A DNA stretch of 8,692 bases from QQUD01 sp039029915 (GTDB lineage: Bacteria > Chloroflexota > Anaerolineae > Promineifilales > Promineifilaceae): contig JBCCFD010000351.1 in the NCBI GenBank assembly GCA_039029915.1, positions 1-8,692 of the forward strand, in the 5' to 3' direction. Under the pieces are notes generated by a model. The model did not search any database and was not told the DNA's origin. It worked only from the letters and a program-made list of their open reading frames with translations. Positions 1 to 6,584 of this stretch are shown here, one piece after another. The position numbers were made by a program, and so were the translations under genes. Within the stretch, counting starts at the first letter, position 1. Each line of letters starts with the position of its first letter.

Positions 1-492
1 CTTCATGACAATCGGCTTTACTTTTCAGCCAACGATGATGAATATGGGCGTGAGCTATGGTCAATTCCTTATCCAAATGCAACGCCAAGATTAGAGGCTG
101 ATATCTTTGAAGGGGCCAATAGCTCAAATCCAAGTCGACTGGTTTCAATTGGATCGAGTCTGTTTTTTAGCGCAAACAACGGTATTCTTGGAACGGAGCT
201 ATGGCAATTAGATACATATAAGACACCTCAAGAAGAAATTACATCTCTTCAAGCAGACGTTCAAGAGCTTGCAGATAATGGCACTATTCCACAAGCTAAA
301 GCAAGCAAGCTCAAAGGCCTTTTACAAACAGCGCTCAACCAAATCGAACGAGGTCACACACGTCGTGCGGGCAACCTTCTTGCACGGTTTATTTCACAGA
401 TCGTAGATTTAAATTCCCAAGGCTATATAGACACAGCGACCGCTACCTATCTAATGAACGAAGCCCTGTTCACCATTAACCAGCTTGATTAA
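1..492 (+). CDS. ELWxxDG-repeat protein with C-terminal FIMAH domain (3' end, 5' truncated)
   Basis: An open frame enters from the left edge and stops with TAA at 490-492, leaving 163 codons. The first ~75 residues hold two ELW-type repeat units. Each has an aromatic strand ending in FSAN followed about 8 residues later by a Gly-x-ELW motif (GRELWS, GTELWQ), as in the ELWxxDGT repeats of secreted propeller-like proteins. The last ~80 residues (from QADVQELADNG to INQLD) are helical and match the FIMAH pattern: two helix pairs around 'G-x-I', 'A..L...L..A...I..G....A...L..FI..I' and 'G.I....A..L...A'. The protein is probably exported and displayed or tethered outside the cell; its ligand cannot be told. 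Its stop codon lies directly against a double-hairpin repeat. The upstream part and signal peptide lie outside the window. The repeat and domain assignment is good; the function is unknown. Confidence 0.8.
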   Translation, partial: LHDNRLYFSANDDEYGRELWSIPYPNATPRLEADIFEGANSSNPSRLVSIGSSLFFSANNGILGTELWQLDTYKTPQEEITSLQADVQELADNGTIPQAKASKLKGLLQTALNQIERGHTRRAGNLLARFISQIVDLNSQGYIDTATATYLMNEALFTINQLD

Positions 493-600
493 GTGAAACG
501 AAGTTCCTCCTTTGAATAAAAAGACAGCTTTAAACTTCGTTTCCTCGAGGTTCCGAAGCTTTTATCTAACAGGGTTTTCAATTTAGCTACTTCGGAACAC
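493..600 (+). repeat. Double-hairpin intergenic repeat, copy 1 (full)
   Basis: This 108-bp unit begins right after the TAA at 490-492. Hairpin A has perfect 11-bp arms, GAAACGAAGTT at 495-505 and AACTTCGTTTC at 533-543, with a 27-nt loop. Hairpin B has perfect 9-bp arms, GTTCCGAAG at 550-558 and CTTCGGAAC at 590-598, with a 31-nt loop that can form an inner CTAA/TTAG stem (566-569 with 583-586). By hand alignment it is ungapped and about 82% identical to 7448-7555; its first half resembles 8062-8122. No T-run follows, so it is not a textbook intrinsic terminator. Its position at a gene end suggests an mRNA 3'-end or stabilising structure, or a REP-like dispersed element. Confidence 0.85.
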
Positions 601-611
601 ATAAGCAAATC

Positions 612-641
612 AGGTGGGCATTCAAAATTGAATGCCCGCCT
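612..641. other. Strong 14-bp hairpin in the gap before the kinase gene
   Basis: The arms AGGTGGGCATTCAA (612-625) and TTGAATGCCCGCCT (628-641) pair over 14 bp with one mismatch (T615/G638, a wobble in RNA) and almost no spacer. This structure is distinct from the 493-600 repeat. No T-tract follows on either strand, so it is not a standard Rho-independent terminator. It could be a protein-binding palindrome upstream of the kinase gene or a transcript-end structure. The rest of 642-756 is AT-rich, and I find no convincing -35/-10 pair in it. Confidence 0.6.
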
Positions 642-756
642 ATCTCATTGTAAAAATTGCAGTTACCCTAAAATTATCCATAGTAAAAACCGGCCACTTA
701 AATAAATTACCGCCATCACGCATCCATTGTTACAATCGTTCTTAGGCAAGAAAACC

Positions 757-3700
757 ATGATTGGAACAAGAAACGGCCGTAAACCCCACCACCAACAGAT
801 CATCAGAAAGAGCCTGCTTTTAGCAGCAACGATCATGCTTTTGCTGTTCCCCGCGCCCGCCCAAAGCCAAAATCAATCGATCGTTTTTTCCCACATCACC
901 ACAGAACACGGCTTATCGCATAACTCGATCAACGCCATTATTCAGGACCAAAAAGGATTTATGTGGTTTGGGACGCAAGATGGGCTGAATCGATTCGATG
1001 GGTACGAGTTTACAGTTTATCGACATGATCCAAACAATTCCAACTCCCTATCAGACAATGCCATTTGGGCTTTATACGAAGATCAAGAGGGCATGATTTG
1101 GATTGGCACCAATGATGGTTTGAACCGATTTGATCCAAACACAGAAAATTTCACAATCTATCGACACGATAACACGCCTCAGAGTTTGTCGTCGAATATT
1201 ATTTGGACGATTCATGAAGATAAAGCGGGCATGCTCTGGATAGGCACAGATGGGGGTGGGCTTGATAAATTTGATCGAGCAACGCAGCAGTTCACAAATT
1301 TCCGCCACAACCCTTCTAATTCAAACAGCCTAAGCAATAATCGCATTCTTGCCATTCATGAAGATCAATATGGCATCCTATGGATTGGCACGTGGGATGG
1401 CGGGCTCAATAAATTTGACCCAAGCAGCGAACAGTTTACCATTTTCAAAAATGACCCAAATACGGTTAATTCGATAAGCAATAATCGCATTTTATCGATC
1501 CATGCAGATCAGCATGAGCAAATTTGGATCGGCACGTGGGATGGGGGGCTCAATAAATTTGACCCGAAGCGTGAGCAGTTTACCGTTTATCAAAATAACC
1601 CCAACCTTTCAAACTCAATAAGCTCAAATGACGTTCGGGCGATTTTTGAAGATCAGCAGGGTGTGATTTGGATCGGAACTTGGGATGGCGGGCTCGACCA
1701 GTTTGATCCAACAAATGAGACTTTTACTCATTATCAAAACCTGCCGGGGGATGCGCTCGCATTAAGCAGCAATCGGGTTCGGGTTATTTATGAAGATCGA
1801 GGGGGTTTGCTGTGGATCGGCACGTGGGATGGTGGTGTCACAACCTCCTACCAAACAACCAAACGATTCAATCATTTTCAATATCCAATCACTGATTTAA
1901 ACCAAGCTCAAAACAATAATGTTCGTGCCATAACGGAAGTTAAAGATGGCACATTGTTAATTGGGAGTGTTGGCGGTTTACACCAATTTGATCTCGCTGA
2001 AAGTAAGCTGGTCTCTTATTCAACCCAGTTTCAGAATGAGCTTGCTATCCCAGAAAACCCTGTAAACGCCATTCATAAAGATGATTCAGGGCATCTTTGG
2101 ATTGGCACCACTAGTGGCTTAAATCGAATAGACAGCACGTCTGGTCAGCTTGTTACCTTTGAGCCATTACCCTACAACACAGACAGTTTAAGTCATGAAG
2201 ATGTAACAGTCATTTATGAAGACACCTTCGGCTCGCTTTGGATTGGCACAAATGGGGGTGGATTCAATCGCTATGAACCATCAACCGACTCTTTCACCCA
2301 ATTCTCGCACGACCTTTACGAATCTGATGGGTTAAATAATGATTTTGTCCGCACAATCGTTGATGATGGACAGGGCTTTCTTTGGATTGGCACAAACGGA
2401 GGGGGGCTTAATCGATTAAATTTAGAAACTGAAATGTTTACCCATTTTGTTCATGATCCCAATGAGCCTCAAAGTTTAAGTAGCAACCAAATAAATGTCG
2501 TCTTTATTGATCATATTGGCACATTATGGACGGGAACGCAGGGCGGCGGATTAAATCGCTATAATCCTGAAACAGAAACATTTACCCATTTTTCAACTGA
2601 CCAAGGTTTACCCAGCGGCATCATTCACGGGATTTTGGAAGATGAGATGATTCCACCCAATTTGTGGATTAGTACCGATCAAGGTTTAGCTCGCTTCAAC
2701 CAATCTGAGCAATTCTTTCAAAATTTTGGGGTCCAAGATGGTTTAACATCGTTAGCATTTAACCAACGTGCTAGCTTCAAATTGTCAAATGGGACACTTG
2801 TGTTTGGGGATGAAACTGGCTTGACTTTGTTTAACCCCGCTCAGATTACAAATAATTCTCATCAACCACCGCTCGTTGTGACTTCTTTTGAAACCAACAA
2901 CGGCCGTTTCCAGCTTCCCCAGCACATTGCATCTCTCCAAACCATCGAGCTTTCTCATCAAGAATCACAGTTCACCTTTGAATTTGCTGCCTTAGATTTT
3001 ATCGCCTCTGCTGAGAACCTTTATGCATATCAACTAGAGGGGTTTGATCCAGGCTGGATTTTCACGGATGCGGAACAGCGTTCAGTGACCTACACGAATC
3101 TAAACCCAGGAAACTACACCTTTCGGGTGATTGGGTCTAACAACGACGGTATTTGGAACGAGACAGGAACGGCCGTTGATCTCATCATTCACCCACCGCC
3201 TTGGCGCACATGGTGGGCGTTTAGCCTTTATGCCATGAGCTTAGTGGGGCTTATCCTCATTTTTGTGCAGCTTCAAACCCGGGCCCAAGCCAATGAGCTA
3301 GCTCGGCAGCGTCAAATCAATGAAACCTTAGAGCAGCGCGTCGTTGCCCGAACCCGTCGCCTAGAAACGGTGGCTACCCTAAGTGAACGTTTAAACGCTA
3401 TTCTTGACATCGATCAGTTATTAAATGAGTTGGTCAATCAGGTGAAGGAACAGCTTGGGTATTATCATGCTCAAGTTTATATACTCGATGAAGCGCAAGA
3501 GAACTTAATCCTCAAAGCTGGAGCAGGTCGGCCCAATTGCCAAGAAGTTGACGAGGAATTAGCTATTCTACCATTAACGACCTCTCATAGTCTGATTGTT
3601 CATGCTGCCGTGACGGGTGAATTTGTGATTGTAGATAATGTTTCAGAAGCAGAAAATTGGATGCCCGATCCATTACGCCCTAACACGCAATCAGAAATTG

Positions 3701-4575
3701 GCGTACCCATCATTATTCATGAGCAGGTCGTGGGCGTATTGGACGTTCAAGAGGACGAAGTAGCTGCCCTAGATGATAGTGATGCCAACCTGTTACGATC
3801 ATTAGCGAATCAAGTGGGGGTCGCTCTCGAAAACGCCAAACTGTACGGCGTGGCGCAACGTGAATTAGCAGAACGAGGCAAGCTTATCGCAGAACTTGAT
3901 GCTTTTTCACACACCGTTGCCCATGATTTTCAGAACCCATTAAGCATTATTATGGCATATGCCGAACTGCTGGGTGAGCCTTGGTCAACGGAAGAGGATT
4001 TAAAGGAAGCCAGCGAAATAATCTCTCGAAATGGGCACAAGCTCAGCGCTATCGTGAAAGAGTTATTGCTTTTAGCCAAAATGCGTCATCTTGACGTTGC
4101 GCTCCATCCACTTGACATGCCAACCATCCTGGCTGAGGTACAAGGGACTTTAAAATTAATGATCGAAGAATTTGAGGCAGAGATTTCAATTCCTGCCGAA
4201 TGGCCCATCCCGATGGGATACAGTCCGTGGGTTGAAGAAGTATGGACGAATTACATCACCAATGCCATCAAATACGGGGGGCGGCCGCCCAAAATTGAAT
4301 TAGGCTCGACTATTTTGGAGAACGGCATGATTCGGTTTTGGATTCGAGACAATGGGGATGGTTTATCAAGCGATGAGCAAGCGAAGCTATTTTTACCCTT
4401 TGTGCAGCTGAGCCGCAGTCATGTGGAAGGGGGATATGGCCTAGGCTTATCAATTGTGCAAAGAATTGTGGAAAAGCTGGGTGGGGAAGTTTCTTTGGAA
4501 AGTTCAGGTAAACCGGGCCAGGGGTGTATGTTTAGTTTTACGTTACCATCTGCAAAGGAGGAAACTCTCGCCTAA
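757..4575 (+). CDS. Propeller/Y_Y_Y-domain sensor histidine kinase with GAF domain
   Basis: This 1272-aa membrane sensor autophosphorylates on histidine and should pass phosphate to a response regulator. Order of parts: signal peptide ~1-34 (basic N-end, LLLAATIMLLL core, cleavage near APA-QSQ); about 14 two-component propeller blades ~46-715, marked by repeated WIGT-x-GGL-N-x-F motifs, enough for two seven-bladed propellers; Y_Y_Y domain ~735-806; one membrane helix ~819-841; coiled coil ~845-885; GAF ~885-1030; HisKA with HDFQNPL and phospho-acceptor His1056; HATPase with N-box Asn1165/Asn1169, DNGDG at 1198 and GYGLGL at 1226. The ATG at 757 is preferred over the in-frame TTG at 727 because it gives a normal signal peptide, although its ribosome site is weak. 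The outer half resembles Bacteroidetes hybrid sensors, but there is no receiver or AraC domain, and a GAF is inserted. The likely partner is the regulator encoded convergently next to it (inference). Confidence 0.93.
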   Translation: MIGTRNGRKPHHQQIIRKSLLLAATIMLLLFPAPAQSQNQSIVFSHITTEHGLSHNSINAIIQDQKGFMWFGTQDGLNRFDGYEFTVYRHDPNNSNSLSDNAIWALYEDQEGMIWIGTNDGLNRFDPNTENFTIYRHDNTPQSLSSNIIWTIHEDKAGMLWIGTDGGGLDKFDRATQQFTNFRHNPSNSNSLSNNRILAIHEDQYGILWIGTWDGGLNKFDPSSEQFTIFKNDPNTVNSISNNRILSIHADQHEQIWIGTWDGGLNKFDPKREQFTVYQNNPNLSNSISSNDVRAIFEDQQGVIWIGTWDGGLDQFDPTNETFTHYQNLPGDALALSSNRVRVIYEDRGGLLWIGTWDGGVTTSYQTTKRFNHFQYPITDLNQAQNNNVRAITEVKDGTLLIGSVGGLHQFDLAESKLVSYSTQFQNELAIPENPVNAIHKDDSGHLWIGTTSGLNRIDSTSGQLVTFEPLPYNTDSLSHEDVTVIYEDTFGSLWIGTNGGGFNRYEPSTDSFTQFSHDLYESDGLNNDFVRTIVDDGQGFLWIGTNGGGLNRLNLETEMFTHFVHDPNEPQSLSSNQINVVFIDHIGTLWTGTQGGGLNRYNPETETFTHFSTDQGLPSGIIHGILEDEMIPPNLWISTDQGLARFNQSEQFFQNFGVQDGLTSLAFNQRASFKLSNGTLVFGDETGLTLFNPAQITNNSHQPPLVVTSFETNNGRFQLPQHIASLQTIELSHQESQFTFEFAALDFIASAENLYAYQLEGFDPGWIFTDAEQRSVTYTNLNPGNYTFRVIGSNNDGIWNETGTAVDLIIHPPPWRTWWAFSLYAMSLVGLILIFVQLQTRAQANELARQRQINETLEQRVVARTRRLETVATLSERLNAILDIDQLLNELVNQVKEQLGYYHAQVYILDEAQENLILKAGAGRPNCQEVDEELAILPLTTSHSLIVHAAVTGEFVIVDNVSEAENWMPDPLRPNTQSEIGVPIIIHEQVVGVLDVQEDEVAALDDSDANLLRSLANQVGVALENAKLYGVAQRELAERGKLIAELDAFSHTVAHDFQNPLSIIMAYAELLGEPWSTEEDLKEASEIISRNGHKLSAIVKELLLLAKMRHLDVALHPLDMPTILAEVQGTLKLMIEEFEAEISIPAEWPIPMGYSPWVEEVWTNYITNAIKYGGRPPKIELGSTILENGMIRFWIRDNGDGLSSDEQAKLFLPFVQLSRSHVEGGYGLGLSIVQRIVEKLGGEVSLESSGKPGQGCMFSFTLPSAKEETLA
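1237..1956 (+). repeat. 144-nt in-gene tandem repeat (propeller blades 3-7)
   Basis: The TGG codon that opens the WIGT motif falls at 1237, 1381, 1525, 1669 and 1813, exactly 144 nt (48 codons) apart. Earlier blades are spaced 135 and 138 nt apart. Blades 4 and 5 are still very close at DNA level: 52 of 60 bases match between 1381-1440 and 1525-1584, with only two differences in the first 41. Blades 4-7 all read WIGTWDGG. This points to blade gain by recent in-frame duplication or to gene conversion between blades. Confidence 0.8.
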
Positions 4576-5276
4576 AGAACCTCATTTGTGAATTTATAGC
4601 CGACGCTCCACTCAGTTAGTAAATATTTGGGGGCTGCGCTATCAGGCTCTACTTTTTCTCGCAGCCGACGAATGTGTACATCCACAATACGGCCGTTTCC
4701 CACATAATCATATCCCCAAATTTTATTTAAAAGATGCTCACGGCTAAACACTTGCCCTGGATGCTGTGCTAAAAACAATAGCAAATCAAACTGCTTTGCG
4801 CTTACCTTAACCGGTTGCTCATTTAACAAAATCGTCCGAGTCGCCTCATCAATTGTCAACGCCCCCACCGATACATGAAACGGCTGGGTGGCAGCCTGAT
4901 TCGTTTTGCCAGCTCGGCGCAGCACTGTTTTAACACGGGCAACAACCTCTTTAACGCTAAATGGCTTCGTCACATAATCATCGGCCCCAACTTCTAAACC
5001 GGCCAGCTTGTCAGACTCTTCATCCTTTGAAGTTAACATAATGATGGGGATTTCCGACTTCGCTCGCAGACGACGCGTCATTTCTAAGCCATCCAAAGCG
5101 GGCATAATTAAATCTAATATGATGAGATCAGGCGTCACTTGATCAATGATCTCTAGGGCTTGTTTGCCATTTTCGGCCATTTCCACTAAAAAGCCCTCAC
5201 GCAAAAGATACCGTTCTAGGACTTTGCGAATACCTGGCTCATCGTCAACGATTAAAATTCTTTGCTGGTGTGTCAT
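4572..5276 (-). CDS. OmpR/PhoB-family response regulator
   Basis: This 234-aa cytoplasmic transcription factor has a receiver domain at ~6-120 with acidic residues Asp11/Asp12, phospho-acceptor Asp55 (LILD-LIMP), switch Thr82 and Lys104 (VTKPF). A linker and a winged-helix DNA-binding domain follow at ~133-232 (SAKQFDLL, VDVHIRRLREKV, GYKF). The ATG at 5276 is chosen because the receiver starts right after MTHQQ; the frame stays open to 5492, but that stretch reads as the antisense of the neighbouring gene. The gene converges on the sensor kinase, and the two stop codons overlap (kinase TAA 4573-4575, regulator TAG 4574-4572). It is divergent from the TRAP binding-protein gene, 64 bp away, so it may control that promoter and its own. 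Pairing with the kinase is likely from position alone and is not proven. Confidence 0.93.
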   Translation of the reverse strand: MTHQQRILIVDDEPGIRKVLERYLLREGFLVEMAENGKQALEIIDQVTPDLIILDLIMPALDGLEMTRRLRAKSEIPIIMLTSKDEESDKLAGLEVGADDYVTKPFSVKEVVARVKTVLRRAGKTNQAATQPFHVSVGALTIDEATRTILLNEQPVKVSAKQFDLLLFLAQHPGQVFSREHLLNKIWGYDYVGNGRIVDVHIRRLREKVEPDSAAPKYLLTEWSVGYKFTNEVL

Positions 5277-5284
5277 CAATTTAA

Positions 5285-5313
5285 ACTGTATTCCTTTTGG
5301 GAAAGTTTCGCAA
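5285..5313 (-). promoter_or_regulatory. Candidate sigma70 promoter for the response regulator (leaderless)
   Basis: On the minus strand, TTGCGA (5313-5308) and TACAGT (5290-5285) are separated by 17 bp. The -10 box ends only 8 nt before the regulator ATG, and no purine-rich ribosome site lies in those 8 nt, so a transcript from here would be leaderless or nearly so. The site lies in the 64-bp divergent gap shared with the TRAP binding-protein gene. I see no clear promoter for the opposite direction in that gap. Confidence 0.4.
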
Positions 5314-5325
5314 ACGACCCAAGAG

Positions 5326-5331
5326 AAAGGG
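5326..5331 (+). promoter_or_regulatory. Ribosome binding site of TRAP binding-protein gene
   Basis: The purine run AAAGGG ends 9 nt before the ATG at 5341. It supports that start, which also gives a twin-arginine signal peptide of normal length. Confidence 0.55.
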
Positions 5332-5340
5332 TAAGCAACT

Positions 5341-6540
5341 ATGCAAAAAAAAATCAATCGCAGAGAGTTTCTGAAAAAAGGGTCAGCAACGGCCGTTGCT
5401 AGCACAACTACTTTACTCGCCAATGCCTGCAGTTCCGATGAAACACCCCCCACGGAAGCAACTTCCCCCACCCGCCAAACCAATACCGTCACCCCGCCAC
5501 CAGCTCAGCCAGCCCTTGACCCTGTAAACATTAACCTCAATCAACAAATTCGCTGGCGCATGGTCACAACTTGGCCAGCCACGTTGCCCATCTTTATGGA
5601 TGGCGTTCGCACAATGGCAGAACAGATTAGAACAATGTCCCTGGGGCAATTAGAAATTGAGGTATATGGGGCCGGCGAACTCGTCCCCGCCTTCAGTACC
5701 TTCGATGCCGTCATGAACGGTGAGGCTGAAATGGGGCACGGGGCCAGCTACTATTGGGCAGACCGCATCCCCGCCGCACCATTCTTTACCACCGTCCCGT
5801 TTGGGATGAATGCGCAACAAATGTATGGCTGGTTTTATGCTAGCAACGGCCTTTCTCTATGGGAACAGGTATATGAAGATTTCAACCTAATTCCTATTCC
5901 AGCTGGAAATAGCGGGGTGCAGATGGGTGGCTGGTTTAACAAAGAAATTAACACTATCGAAGATTTTGCCAACTTAAAAATGCGGATCCCAGGCTTGGGC
6001 GGCAGCACGCTCGCCAAGGTAGGCGGCGTCCCTGAATTGGCATTTGCCAGCGATATTTATACTCGCCTAGAGCGAGGGTTTATTGATGCCGCAGAATGGG
6101 TTGGCCCCTATCATGATTTAGTCATGGGGTTGTATAAAGTTGCTAAGTTTTACTATTTCCCCGGGTGGCACGAACCGGGCACCGTTTTAGAACTGATTAT
6201 CAATCGACAAGCGTTTGCATCATTAACTCCCGAACTTCAAAATATTATTCGCATGGCCACAATGGCTCAAAACGTATGGATGCTTTCGCAGTTTGAGGGA
6301 AATAATAACAGTGCTCTCAAGGAACTTATAGAGACGCGCGGCGTGCTTTTAAGACAGTTTCCCCAAGATGTGTTGAATTTACTTCAGGTGGCGGCTGAAG
6401 AGGTCATTATTGAATTAGCAGAAAGCGATCCTCTAGCGATGCGTGTGTTTGAATCGTTCCGCTCTTTCCAAGAAAGTGCGGCCCAGTTTGGCAACATTTC
6501 AGAGCGTGCTTATTATAATCTGGTTCAAAGAAAGGTGTAG
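5341..6540 (+). CDS. TRAP transporter substrate-binding lipoprotein (DctP/TakP-like), Tat-exported
   Basis: This 399-aa extracytoplasmic binding protein belongs to a tripartite ATP-independent transporter family and should capture an organic acid. The N-end carries a twin-arginine signal (NRREFLKK at 6-13) and a lipobox-like end with Cys30 (LLANAC; Asn at -2 is unusual), then a low-complexity Thr/Pro/Ala linker to ~60. The DctP fold covers ~70-395. Arg215 (LKMRIPG) is in the position of the carboxylate-binding arginine. The block at ~251-280 (AEWVGP, KVAKFYYFPGWHEPG) is typical of the TakP/2-oxoacid and lactate branch. Tat export suggests folding before export. No DctQ or DctM membrane genes are adjacent, so it is an orphan here and may use a distant permease or act in sensing. 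A membrane-anchored esterase gene follows closely. The family call is firm; the substrate is an inference from motif similarity. Confidence 0.92.
   Translation: MQKKINRREFLKKGSATAVASTTTLLANACSSDETPPTEATSPTRQTNTVTPPPAQPALDPVNINLNQQIRWRMVTTWPATLPIFMDGVRTMAEQIRTMSLGQLEIEVYGAGELVPAFSTFDAVMNGEAEMGHGASYYWADRIPAAPFFTTVPFGMNAQQMYGWFYASNGLSLWEQVYEDFNLIPIPAGNSGVQMGGWFNKEINTIEDFANLKMRIPGLGGSTLAKVGGVPELAFASDIYTRLERGFIDAAEWVGPYHDLVMGLYKVAKFYYFPGWHEPGTVLELIINRQAFASLTPELQNIIRMATMAQNVWMLSQFEGNNNSALKELIETRGVLLRQFPQDVLNLLQVAAEEVIIELAESDPLAMRVFESFRSFQESAAQFGNISERAYYNLVQRKV
6531..6535 (+). promoter_or_regulatory. Possible ribosome site for a non-standard (ATC) esterase start
   Basis: AAAGG lies inside the last codons of the TRAP gene, 7 nt before ATC at 6543. 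No comparable site precedes GTG 6585. If used, translation would restart 2 nt after the TRAP stop codon, implying coupling. Confidence 0.35.
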
Positions 6541-6584
6541 CAATCAAAAACCTAAATCTTTTAGTCGGACTGGCTGTTTTTCTT

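Noticed and set aside
612..641. Rho-independent terminator for the FIMAH gene
   Set aside because: The stem is strong but no T-run follows on either strand; kept only as a hairpin.
727..756. TTG start for the sensor kinase, 10 codons upstream
   Set aside because: No ribosome site, and it would put extra polar residues before an already complete signal peptide; ATG 757 is simpler.
5277..5492. N-terminal extension of the response regulator
   Set aside because: The receiver domain begins right after the ATG at 5276; the extension is antisense to the TRAP gene and matches no domain.
5413..5649. Minus-strand open frame of 78 codons inside the TRAP gene
   Set aside because: Shadow of a firmly identified gene; no domain and no ribosome site.
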